Shown: piece by piece, positions 7,893 through 15,384 of the stretch
How positions within the stretch are numbered: the stretch's first letter is position 1
How the letters are laid out: the number at the start of each line of letters is the position of its first letter
Position numbers and translations under genes: made by a program
The notes under the pieces: model-generated
Seen by the model: only the letters and a program-made list of their open reading frames with translations
What the model was told of the DNA's origin: nothing
Databases searched by the model: none
Assembly (NCBI GenBank): GCA_040880805.1
Contig: JBBDHW010000010.1
Span: 11,505-46,260 of the forward strand
Length of the DNA stretch: 34,756 nt
Reading direction: 5' to 3'
Origin: Acidimicrobiia bacterium
GTDB taxonomy: Bacteria; Actinomycetota; Acidimicrobiia; IMCC26256; DASPTH01

Positions 7893-8696
7893 TCACCTAC
7901 GCAGATCGCGGAACGTGGCGCGGATGTCGGCAATGACTGCAGCGGGCTGTTCGACAGGCGCGAAGTGCCCGCCGTGTTCGTGTGTGCCGGTGTACACGAC
8001 GTTGTAGAGCACGGCCGCAGCGGGTGCGGCGCCTGATCCGAGATCCGGACCGAACCAGGTGAGCCCGGTTGGCGCTTCCATCATCGGTTGGCGGTCGTGT
8101 GATGGCTGCCACTGGTAGCGCCACGCGTTCGAGTAGAAGCACACCGCGGCCGGGAAGCTCCCCGTCACCCAGTACAGCATCACTGTGGTGATCAAGTCGT
8201 CGAGCGAGAAGCATGCCTCGATGTCCCCGTCGCAATCGCTCCACCGATAGCGCGGCTCGACCAGCCATGACGCAAGACCCGCCGGCGAGTCATGGAACGC
8301 GTGGGCGAGCGTCCGTGGTGACAGGCACTGCACACCGATGTGCGCGGCGAACCGACGCTCGGACGCCAGCGCCTCCGCACGAGCTCGCGCGTCGAGCTCG
8401 TCCAGCCCGCGCCCCATGAGGTCGGCCCAGGGTCGCTCGACCGAGAACACCATCGGCGGAATCGCGATGACGGTGTGGATGCCGACGAGTCGCTCGGCAT
8501 GCTTGTGCGCGAGTTGCGACGTGAGGAGCGCGCCCATGTCGCAGCCGTGCGCGGCGAGCCGAGGCTGGAGGACGACCCGATGTCCGCCGAACGACGAGTC
8601 TGGGAACACATCGACCAACTCGTCGGAATGGGCTGACACCTCGACCAGGAACCGACCGGACAAGGAGAACCATCGGCATCGTGACCGTCGACGCAC
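7893..8696 (-). pseudogene. Epoxide hydrolase (alpha/beta hydrolase), 5'-truncated
   Basis: C-terminal two thirds of an epoxide-hydrolase-type alpha/beta hydrolase. Visible parts are the nucleophile elbow HGCDMGALL (Asp at about residue 53 of the longest frame), the cap segment YWVTGSFPAAVCFYSNAWR and the catalytic His in EHGGHFAPVEQP (about 244). Family members are about 370-400 aa and carry an N-terminal EHN-like domain and an HGWP oxyanion loop before the elbow; neither is present. Upstream residues (MRRRSRCRWFSL...) look like non-homologous read-through, and the frame runs almost to the divergent amidohydrolase gene. The best reading is a deletion remnant. A short functional variant is less likely because the oxyanion hole is missing. 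Confidence 0.7.
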
Positions 8697-8748
8697 ACTC
8701 GATTACCCTGCCGAGGAAGCTCGAGCGCGAGCACGAAAAGGAGTGCCG

Positions 8749-10017
8749 ATGCGTGCGGACGACATGATCTTGGTCAGCATCGACGACCACATGATCGAGC
8801 CGCCGGACATGTACAAGAACCATGTGCCGGCCAAGTGGCTCGATCAGGTCCCCAAGGTGGTCCGGAACGAGGACGGCGTCGACGAGTGGGTGTTCCAGGG
8901 CCACAAGACTTCGACGCCGTTCGGCATGGCGGCGACCGTGGGGTGGCCGCGGGCAGAGTGGGGCTTCAACCCCGGCGCCTTCTCCGAATTGCGCCCCGGC
9001 TGCTTCGACGTCCACGAGCGCGTGCGCGACATGAATGCCAACGGCGTCCTGACATCGATGTGCTTCCCGACCATGGCCGGCTTCAACGCGCGCACCTTCA
9101 CCGAGGCGGATGACAAAGAGCTGTCGCTCGTCATGCTCCAGGCGTACAACGACTGGCACATCGACGAGTGGTGCGCCGCCTATCCGGGCCGGTTCATCCC
9201 CCTCGGCATCGTCCCGATGTGGGACATCGACCTGGCCGTCCAGGAGGTCAAGCGGATCTCGAGCAAGGGCTGCAGGGCGATCAGTTTCCTCGAGGCCCCG
9301 CACTCGCAAGGGTGGCCGAGCTTCCTGTCCGGACACTGGGATCCGATGCTCCAGGCGCTCGTCGACGAGAACATGGTGCTCTGCCTGCACATCGGCGGCG
9401 CGTGGGACATCGTCAAGCTCGCGCCCGAGGCGCCCGTCGACCACAGGATCGTGATCCCCTCGCAGGTCACCATGCTCACGGCCCAGGACCTGCTCTTCGG
9501 ACCGACGCTCCGCCGATTCCCAGACCTGCGGGTGGCCCTGTCGGAGGGCGGCATCGGGTGGATCCCGTTCTACCTCGACCGCGTCGACCGCCACTTCCAG
9601 AACCAACCCTGGATCGGCAACACCTTCGGCGAGGGCAAGCTGCCGTCCGACGTCTTCCGGGAGCACATCCTGGCGTGCTACATCACCGATCCGTCCGGCC
9701 TCAAGCTGCGCCACGAGATCGGCATCGATGTGATCGCCTGGGAGTGCGACTACCCGCACACCGACACCACGTGGCCCGAGTCGCCGGAGTTCGCCTGGAA
9801 GGAGTTCCAGGACGCCAGCGTCAGCGACGAGGAGATCCACAAGATCACGTGGGAGAACGCCACCCGGTTCTTCGGTTGGGACCCGTTCGCCCACACGCCC
9901 AAGGAGCGGGCGACGGTCGGGGCGCTCCGCGGACTGGCCACGGACGTCGACACCACCCGGATGCCGCGTGAGGAGTGGCGCAAGCGCAACGAGGCCGCCG
10001 GGATCGGCGTCTTCTGA
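8749..10017 (+). CDS. Amidohydrolase-2 family metal-dependent hydrolase
   Basis: TIM-barrel protein of 422 aa in the amidohydrolase-2/ACMSD-like family, whose members hydrolyse or decarboxylate small acids using a bound metal. The N-terminal metal motif is SIDDHMIEPPDMY, D-x-H rather than the H-x-H of classical ACMSD. Other landmarks are LCLHIGG mid-protein and the late Asp/His region WECDYPHTDTTWP. The ATG at 8749 follows AAAGGAG at 5 bases. It is the first gene of the rightward group and divergent from the epoxide hydrolase remnant. Proteins of this type recur next to acyl-CoA catabolic genes in Actinobacteria, but the reaction is rarely known. Confidence 0.88.
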   Translation: MRADDMILVSIDDHMIEPPDMYKNHVPAKWLDQVPKVVRNEDGVDEWVFQGHKTSTPFGMAATVGWPRAEWGFNPGAFSELRPGCFDVHERVRDMNANGVLTSMCFPTMAGFNARTFTEADDKELSLVMLQAYNDWHIDEWCAAYPGRFIPLGIVPMWDIDLAVQEVKRISSKGCRAISFLEAPHSQGWPSFLSGHWDPMLQALVDENMVLCLHIGGAWDIVKLAPEAPVDHRIVIPSQVTMLTAQDLLFGPTLRRFPDLRVALSEGGIGWIPFYLDRVDRHFQNQPWIGNTFGEGKLPSDVFREHILACYITDPSGLKLRHEIGIDVIAWECDYPHTDTTWPESPEFAWKEFQDASVSDEEIHKITWENATRFFGWDPFAHTPKERATVGALRGLATDVDTTRMPREEWRKRNEAAGIGVF

Positions 10018-10041
10018 CCCGCTGACCTCACGACGTGGCGT

Positions 10042-10248
10042 TCACACGCACCTCGCCACGATCTGCTCCGCGAACCGTTCGATGGGGCCGTGGTAGCGCT
10101 CGGCCGCCTGCTCGAGCACGTCGTGATCGCGCTCGTGGAACTTGCCCGCACCACCCTCGCCGCGCTGGACGGCACGGCGGACGTCTCCACGCGTGACGGA
10201 GGCGGAGACGGAGAGCTCTGCGCACTCGAAGGGGCAGTGGAATGAGCC
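10042..10248 (-). pseudogene. Possible gene remnant between amidohydrolase and VOC genes
   Basis: A minus-strand frame without a usable start codon ends in FHERDHDVLEQAAERY followed by HGPIERFAEQIVARCV and a stop at 10042. Its composition is protein-like, unlike most shadow frames here. No family was recognised. It may be the C-terminus of a lost gene. Confidence 0.25.
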
Positions 10249-10703
10249 TCAGTGAGATGTTCCACGTCGGCATCGTCGTGCCCGATCTCGACGCCGGATG
10301 CGCGCGCTTCACGGAACTGCTCTCGATCCAGTGGGGTCCGATCATCGAGGGAGACATCGCCGTCCGCGACGGCGAGGGGAACGACCTCGTCGTGCCGAAC
10401 CGCATCTGCTACTCCACGCGGCCGCCGTACCTCGAGTTCATCCAGGAGGTGCCAGGTACGCCGTGGGTGTGCAACGAGCACTCCAACCTGCACCACATCG
10501 GCTTCTTCTCCGACGCGCTCGCCGCCGCCTCAGCTGGTCTGAGCGCGGCGGCATGTCCACTCGAGCTCCTCGACGGTCACGCCAACGCGCCGCCCTCCAC
10601 CTTCACGTACCACCGCGATCCGCTCGGCGTTCGCGTGGAATTCGTGAACGCAGAGCTGCGAACCACGATGGAGCAGTTCATGTTCCGCGCGCCCGACGCG
10701 TAG
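10242..10703 (+). CDS. VOC (glyoxalase/bleomycin resistance/dioxygenase) family protein
   Basis: 153-aa protein of the vicinal oxygen chelate superfamily with two beta-alpha-beta-beta-beta modules. Candidate metal ligands sit where expected: His8 (MFHVGIVV), Glu65 (YLEFIQ), His84/His85 (LHHIGFF) and Glu133 (RVEFV). The ATG at 10242 is preceded by AAGGGG at 7 bases. Members include lyases, epimerases such as methylmalonyl-CoA epimerase, isomerases and dioxygenases, and the exact reaction cannot be read. It stands alone between two amidohydrolase genes on the same strand. Confidence 0.85.
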   Translation: MSLSEMFHVGIVVPDLDAGCARFTELLSIQWGPIIEGDIAVRDGEGNDLVVPNRICYSTRPPYLEFIQEVPGTPWVCNEHSNLHHIGFFSDALAAASAGLSAAACPLELLDGHANAPPSTFTYHRDPLGVRVEFVNAELRTTMEQFMFRAPDA

Positions 10704-10767
10704 CGCCCGTCACACGGCCGCCAAGCGCAACAACAGCTCGGCGACGCCCGGGCCTGAACGCTCTCAG

Positions 10768-10812
10768 GTCGCGGCGGAACGGATCGACTCTTCGAACAGC
10801 GCCAGCAGGAGC
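10768..10812 (+). repeat. Direct repeat copy 2 (noncoding TetR fragment)
   Basis: Matches 5560-5604 within the TetR gene at 44 of 45 bases. Here a stop codon follows immediately in the corresponding minus-strand frame, so it is a fragment and not a gene. See copy 1. Confidence 0.9.
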
Positions 10813-10813
10813 C

Positions 10814-10847
10814 ATCAACTCACGTACGTGCTGCGCGGTGAGTTGAT
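10814..10847. repeat. Perfect 10-base inverted repeat
   Basis: ATCAACTCAC (10814-10823) and GTGAGTTGAT (10838-10847) are exact reverse complements around a 14-base loop. The left arm begins 2 bases after the TetR fragment ends. No T-run follows, so a classical terminator is unlikely. It could be an operator or a rearrangement scar. Confidence 0.6.
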
Positions 10848-11078
10848 CTACGGCAACCAGCGAACCACCACGGGCATGGGTACTTCAGCCCCGACACGAT
10901 CTCCTCGTGGCACGCCGGCGACGCGTGAACTCGAACGGCGACGGTCCCAGTGCCGATTCGATGGGCTGCTGCGCTACCGGGGGCCACTTCGCCTGCGGCA
11001 TGATGGAAGGACGAAGGTTTCGGGTCGAGCGTCCACCAGGGCTGATCGCGCGCCCACCGACAGGAAGAGGAGCCTCAC

Positions 11079-12323
11079 ATGACGGAGTCCGAGTACATCC
11101 AGATCACGCACCGGGAGCTCCCGTACACGACGTTCGACGCCGACAACCACTTGTACGAGAACCGCGACGCGCTCACGAAGTTCGTGCCCCGGGAATACGA
11201 GGGCGTCATCAAGTACGTCGAGGTGGACGGCCGGACGAAGTTGGCGATCCAGGACAAGGTCTCCGACTACATCCCGAACCCCACCTTCGCCAAGGTGGCC
11301 GTGCCCGGCGGAGCCGGTCTCGACGTCACCAAGGGCGGTCAGGGGCTCGACAACGTCGCCACCGGCTTCGGGAAGATGGTGGCCATGCCGAGCGTCGACG
11401 CCTTCTTCGACCCCGAGCCTCGGCTCGAGCTCATGAAGGAGATGGGTATCGATCGCACGCTCCTGTGGCCGACGCTGGCGAGTGCGCTCGAGGAGCGGAT
11501 GGCCGACGATCCCGACGCCGTGTGCGCGGTGATCCATGCCCTCAACGAGTGGATGCACGAGCACTGGAGCTACGTGTACTCCGACGCCATCTACGCCACC
11601 CCGATCATCTCCCTCGCGGTGCTCGACCGGGCCCTCGAGGAGCTCGAGTACATCTACGAGCGCGGTGCCAAGATCTTCCTCATCCGGGTAGCGCCCGTAC
11701 CTACGTGGAAGGGCCGCAAGTCGTTCGCGCTCCCTGAGTTCGACCCGTTCTGGCAGCGGGTCCAGGAGCTCGGTCTCGCCGTCGGCATGCATTCCGGCGA
11801 CTCCGGCTACACGCGGTACACGAACGAATGGGAAGGGCTCGGCAACCGCGAGATGAGCATCTCGCGCCATGCTCGTCGGGCGACCCCCGCCTTCCTCGCG
11901 CTGTCGTCGGAGAAGGACAACCTCGTCGACGCCATGGCGTCGATCATCGGCCACGGCATGGCCACCCGGTTCCCCGAGCTCCGGCTCCTGCCGGTCGAGT
12001 ACTCCAGCCGCTGGATCCGGCCCTTCTACGAGAAGCTGCAGCGGAACTACGACGAGCGCGCGGTGCTCTTCGACGAGAACCCCGTCGAGGTGTTCGACCG
12101 GAACGTCTGGGTCCACGCCTTCCACGAGCCCGACCCCAAAGGGCTGATCGACCTCGGCATCCCGGTCGACCACATCATGTTCGGCTCGGACTTCCCGCAC
12201 CCCGAGGGCATGGGCGATCCGCTCGCCTATTCGACGATCGTCGCCGACCTTCCGTTCGACCAGCAGGCTCTCATCATGGGTGGTTCCCTCGAGAAGGCCA
12301 TGCGGATCGGCCACTACGCCTGA
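11079..12323 (+). CDS. Amidohydrolase-2 family metal-dependent hydrolase
   Basis: 414-aa TIM-barrel amidohydrolase. The N-terminal metal motif is TFDADNHLYE, the mid-barrel histidine region is GMHSGDSGYTRY, and the C-terminal metal/catalytic segment is FGSDFPHPEG. It is a clear paralogue of the protein at 26460-27650, which shares DADNHxYE, FIPNPTF-like, GDSGY and FGSDxPHxEG blocks, and is more distant from 8749-10017. The ATG at 11079 has GAGGAG 6 bases upstream. It probably hydrolyses or decarboxylates a pathway intermediate; the substrate is unknown. Confidence 0.9.
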   Translation: MTESEYIQITHRELPYTTFDADNHLYENRDALTKFVPREYEGVIKYVEVDGRTKLAIQDKVSDYIPNPTFAKVAVPGGAGLDVTKGGQGLDNVATGFGKMVAMPSVDAFFDPEPRLELMKEMGIDRTLLWPTLASALEERMADDPDAVCAVIHALNEWMHEHWSYVYSDAIYATPIISLAVLDRALEELEYIYERGAKIFLIRVAPVPTWKGRKSFALPEFDPFWQRVQELGLAVGMHSGDSGYTRYTNEWEGLGNREMSISRHARRATPAFLALSSEKDNLVDAMASIIGHGMATRFPELRLLPVEYSSRWIRPFYEKLQRNYDERAVLFDENPVEVFDRNVWVHAFHEPDPKGLIDLGIPVDHIMFGSDFPHPEGMGDPLAYSTIVADLPFDQQALIMGGSLEKAMRIGHYA

Positions 12324-12639
12324 CGAAAGCCCCGCGCCGGTTCACCGCGAGCGGTGGGCTCCGGCGAACGCTCGGAGTTCGCGCGCGACATCGGGCCCGG
12401 TCGGGGTGTACGTGACCCTCGAACGCGAGCAGGTGGCGTTCGTCCTCGGGTGCGAGTGCTTCGAGCTCCGCTCGCCAGGCCGGCCCGCCCGGCATGGCGT
12501 CGACCGGGGGGCAGCCCACAGGACAATTCGATGTCAGCCACGATCGGCGAGTCTTCCAGTCCGTGACGACGGGGCGGAAGTTCCTCCGCTACGTTCCCCG
12601 CTGCGGCCGGTGTTGGCCCCGAGAGATGAGGAGAAGCGG
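12324..12639. other. 316-base gap with an oxidoreductase remnant
   Basis: Lies between the amidohydrolase and the DUF1330-like gene. The left two thirds hold the LLM oxidoreductase remnant listed at 12342-12519. In the remaining 12520-12639 I see only the ribosome-binding site (GAGGAG) of the next gene. Confidence 0.5.
12342..12519 (-). pseudogene. Remnant of LLM-class (F420-type) flavin-dependent oxidoreductase
   Basis: Minus-strand debris. One frame reads AMPGGPAWRAELEALAP...ERHLLAFEGH, matching the pattern of a conserved late segment of luciferase-like F420-dependent oxidoreductases (xxERHLAxHEGH). At 12412-12417 the sequence jumps frame to VTYTPTGPDVARELRAFAG, the usual C-terminus of the same family, and stops at 12342. 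About 45 family residues between the two blocks, and the whole N-terminal barrel, are missing. It is therefore a deletion remnant. The assignment is from remembered family patterns. Confidence 0.5.
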
Positions 12640-12924
12640 ATGCCGAAGGGGTACGTGATCTTTACCGAGGCCATCAGGGACCCCGAGGGTATGAAGGCGT
12701 ACGGTCAGGCCGCACGACCCGCGTTGGCGGGCGTCTCCGTGCTCGCCGTCGACCAGGCGCCCGAGGTCCTCGAGGGCGAGTGGCACGGCAACCAGACCGT
12801 CATCCTCGAGTTCGAATCGGTCGACGCGGCTCGGAAGTGGTACGAGTCGGCGGAGTACAGCGCGGCCGTACCGCTTCGACAGGCCGCGGCCGACGCCAAC
12901 GTGGTGATCGTGTCGGGTTTCTGA
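12640..12924 (+). CDS. DUF1330-like small protein
   Basis: 94-residue ferredoxin-like-fold protein of the DUF1330 group. It has the typical opening MPKGYVIFTEAIRDPEGMKAY, a central HGNQTVILEFESVDAARKWYES and an end ...ADANVVIVSGF. DUF1330 proteins belong to the dimeric alpha/beta barrel group; their reactions are mostly unknown. The ATG at 12640 has GAGGAG 6 bases upstream. It is the last gene of the rightward group and converges on the P450 end at 12962 across 37 bases. No strong terminator hairpin is seen in that gap. Confidence 0.88.
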   Translation: MPKGYVIFTEAIRDPEGMKAYGQAARPALAGVSVLAVDQAPEVLEGEWHGNQTVILEFESVDAARKWYESAEYSAAVPLRQAAADANVVIVSGF

Positions 12925-12961
12925 CCGGGTCGGATGACCGACGTCGGGTTGGACGCGCCGC

Positions 12962-14242
12962 TCACCGGACGGGGGTGAACTCCAAGTACAACTTCTGCAG
13001 GCCGCGGAGAATGTAGGTCGGCGCGTACTGGTAACGACGCGCGCCCGCGGCGCCATGCTTCGTCTCGGAGATCTCGATATCCGCCATGCGATCGAGCAGT
13101 CGCTCGAGGCTGACGCGGGCCTCGGCGCGCGCGAGCGGCGCGCCCGGGCACGAGTGAGGGCCGTGACCGAAGGCCACGTGCTGCCGAGCGTTCCCGCGGT
13201 CGACGCGGAACTCGGCGGGTTGCTCGAACCGGCGAGGGTCGCGGTTCGCAGCTCCATTGAGCACCATCACGGTGGTCCCGGCTGCCATGTCGACGCCGGC
13301 GATCGTGGCCGGGACGCGTGACAGTCGGAAGTCGCCCTTGATCGGACTCTCGATCCGCAGGGTCTCCTCGACGAAGTTGGGGATGCGGTCGCGTTCGTCG
13401 CGGAGCAATTGCTGGAGGTCCGGCTGCTCGCCGATCAGCTTGAGCGCGGATCCCAGGAGACGAACGGTGGTCTCCTGTCCCGCCGCGAACAGGTTGGCGG
13501 CGATGCGGACGACGTCGATGACCTCTGGCAACGACCCATCGGGGAACGTCGCGGTCGCGAGACCCGTGAGCACGTCTTCGTGAGGCTCGCGTCGCCGGTC
13601 CTCGACGTAGCCGGTGAACTGTTCGTACAGAAACTCCAACGGCCTATGCGCGAGTGTGTCATCGCGGGTGCTGCCGATGGTGCTACCGCGGCGCGGCCTG
13701 CCCTGCAGCGCGTCACGGAACATGTCGTGGTCGGCTTCGGGCACACCGAGCAGGTCCGCGACGACCAGTATCGCAAAGGGCCCGGCGAACTCCCTGATGA
13801 ACTCGCACTCGCCCTGGCCCACGAACTCGTCGATCTGACGATCGGCGAGCCGCCACATGAACGCCTCGTTCTCCTTGAGCCGTTTCGGCGTGATCAGCCG
13901 CATCAGCAGCGCGCGGTGGGCGGTGTGCTTCGGCGGATCGAACGCCGGCAGCTGGTCGCTCATCGGGAGCTCGTCGCGATACTGCTCGATGAGCGCGCTG
14001 ACGTCGTCGCCCTCGAGTGGCACCGGGAACCCGGGGAACGGTCCGCTCATCGAGTTGCACGACGAGAACGTCGCGGTGTGGTTGTACACCGCGACCGCCT
14101 CCTCGTACCCGGTCACCATCACGACACCGTGGTGCGGCTCGCGCCGTACCGGGCACTCGCTCCGGAGGTAGTCGAAGTACGGGTACGGGTCGACGACGAA
14201 GGACTCGTCGCGGAAGAAATCGAGGGCGTCGAAGTCGCTCAC
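12962..14242 (-). CDS. Cytochrome P450
   Basis: 426-aa bacterial P450. Landmarks are the I-helix AAGQETT, the ExxR motif EETLR and the heme loop FGHGPHSCPGAPLAR with Cys365. It differs clearly from the two related P450s at 3812 and 31257: it lacks their YYDPYD opening and has a longer tail ending LYLEFTPVR. The start is GTG at 14242, with no obvious Shine-Dalgarno, 23 bases after the stop of the deleted ligase gene. It is the last gene of the long leftward run. It probably performs the initial hydroxylation of the substrate (inference); redox partners are not in the window. Confidence 0.92.
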   Translation of the reverse strand: MSDFDALDFFRDESFVVDPYPYFDYLRSECPVRREPHHGVVMVTGYEEAVAVYNHTATFSSCNSMSGPFPGFPVPLEGDDVSALIEQYRDELPMSDQLPAFDPPKHTAHRALLMRLITPKRLKENEAFMWRLADRQIDEFVGQGECEFIREFAGPFAILVVADLLGVPEADHDMFRDALQGRPRRGSTIGSTRDDTLAHRPLEFLYEQFTGYVEDRRREPHEDVLTGLATATFPDGSLPEVIDVVRIAANLFAAGQETTVRLLGSALKLIGEQPDLQQLLRDERDRIPNFVEETLRIESPIKGDFRLSRVPATIAGVDMAAGTTVMVLNGAANRDPRRFEQPAEFRVDRGNARQHVAFGHGPHSCPGAPLARAEARVSLERLLDRMADIEISETKHGAAGARRYQYAPTYILRGLQKLYLEFTPVR

Positions 14243-14265
14243 AGTCGCGAACGTACTCGCAGGCG

Positions 14266-15384
14266 TCAGCCGTCTGCCGCCCGGTGGGCCGCGCTCTCGT
14301 CCAGGTCAAGGTGGAGGTATCCCTCGGCATCGAGGCGTCCGAGATCACCGGTCTGGTAGAACCCGTCCTCCGTGAAGGTCTCCCGACGCGTGCGGCCACA
14401 GATGCCGCGCATGAGGTTCGGGCCGCGCAGCTGGATCTCACCCGCGACGCCCGCGCCGACCGGGACCCCGGTCTCGACATCGACGACCCGCACCTCGACA
14501 TCGGTCATGCCGAGGAAGTTCGGAAGCGTGCGCTCCTGTTGCGGCCGGTGCTCGGTGAGGAGCGTCGCCCCGGCGATCAGGGCCGAGAGGAGGCCGGTAC
14601 CGAATCCCCCGACCCAGAAGAACGGCATCGGGATGTAGAGGCGGCCGTCGGGTCCGAGTCGTCGAGCGTCCAATCCCGCGGCGGTCGCGCCGAGCGCACC
14701 ACCGTGGGTGTGGATCACGCCTTTGGGCTGACCGCGGCTTCCCGACGTGAAGATCACCACCAGGTCGTCGGCGGGGCGGACGGCCGCGTCCAGCGACTCC
14801 ACGAGCTCTGCGCGGAACGGTTCGTCCCCTTGTCGGCGACGCGCCGCGTCCCACAGAGTGATCGACCGCAGTCGTGGGAGCGCCTCGACGAAGAGGCCGG
14901 TGGCGGGAACGAGTCGCGGAGAGATCGACGCGAGGTCGGCGACGTAGTCACGATCGCGGAACGTCGGGACGAGCACGAGGTGCTCGACCCCCGCCGCGCG
15001 CAGATGCGCGGCGAGTTCCGGCGGACGGAGCAGCGTGCTCAACGGTACGACGGTCGCGCCCGCTCGACTGGCACCGATCGCGACGACCGGCCACGCGGTG
15101 CCGTTCGGCATGAGGATGCCGACACGGGTGCCCTTGCTCACTCCCGCCGTCGCGAACCGGTATGCCGACGCGGCCGTCTCCCGTTCGAGCTGCCCGTACG
15201 AGAGCGTGTCGTCGTCGGTGACGACGAAGGCCTTGTCGGGTTGCGCCTGCCCCCACCGGCGGACGAGCACGGGGACGGTGAGGCGCTCAACTTTTCGCTC
15301 TTCGCGCTTCGCGCCGGGCCGCTTGGGCCCCGCCTCGCTGCTCGGCGGGATACCCGACTCGCGGCCGCTCGTCTCAGGGCTCAT
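14266..15384 (-). pseudogene. Acyl-CoA synthetase (AMP-dependent ligase), internally deleted and C-terminally truncated
   Basis: Adenylate-forming ligase frame of 372 aa, against about 500-530 in the family. The N-terminal part and the P-loop-like A3 motif FTSGSRGQPKGVIHTHG are present. The chain then jumps from GATLLTEHRPQQERTL to PNFLGMTDVEVRVVD, so roughly 100 residues around motifs A4-A5 are missing compared with the neighbour at 15374-16954. YQTGDLGRLDAEGYLHL (A8 region) is kept, but the frame stops at DESAAHRAADG. The C-terminal lid domain with its catalytic lysine is absent. The first residues overlap a stop-adjacent repeat, so the 15384 start is uncertain. It is probably non-functional. 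Confidence 0.75.
15325..15375. repeat. Stop-adjacent hairpin repeat, copy 2
   Basis: Resembles 17005-17053 along its length: GGGCCCCGC, TGCTCG, a CGGG-ATA-CCCG hairpin (15346-15356), then CTCGCGG and CGCTCG. It directly follows the stop of the ligase at 15374-16954 and runs into the beginning of the deleted ligase frame. Confidence 0.65.

Larger units (their letters stand above)
10704..11078. other. 375-base gap containing gene debris
   Basis: No intact gene seen. It holds a small hairpin CCTGA-N6-TCAGG (10752-10767), the copied TetR fragment (10768-10812) and a 10-base inverted repeat (10814-10847). Plus-strand protein-like pieces follow: TYVLRGELIYGNQRTTTG, then in another frame YFSPDTISSWHAGDA ending at 10926-10928. 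These pieces suggest the 3' end of a lost, unidentified gene. The ribosome-binding site of the next gene (GAGGAG) lies at the right end. Confidence 0.5.
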
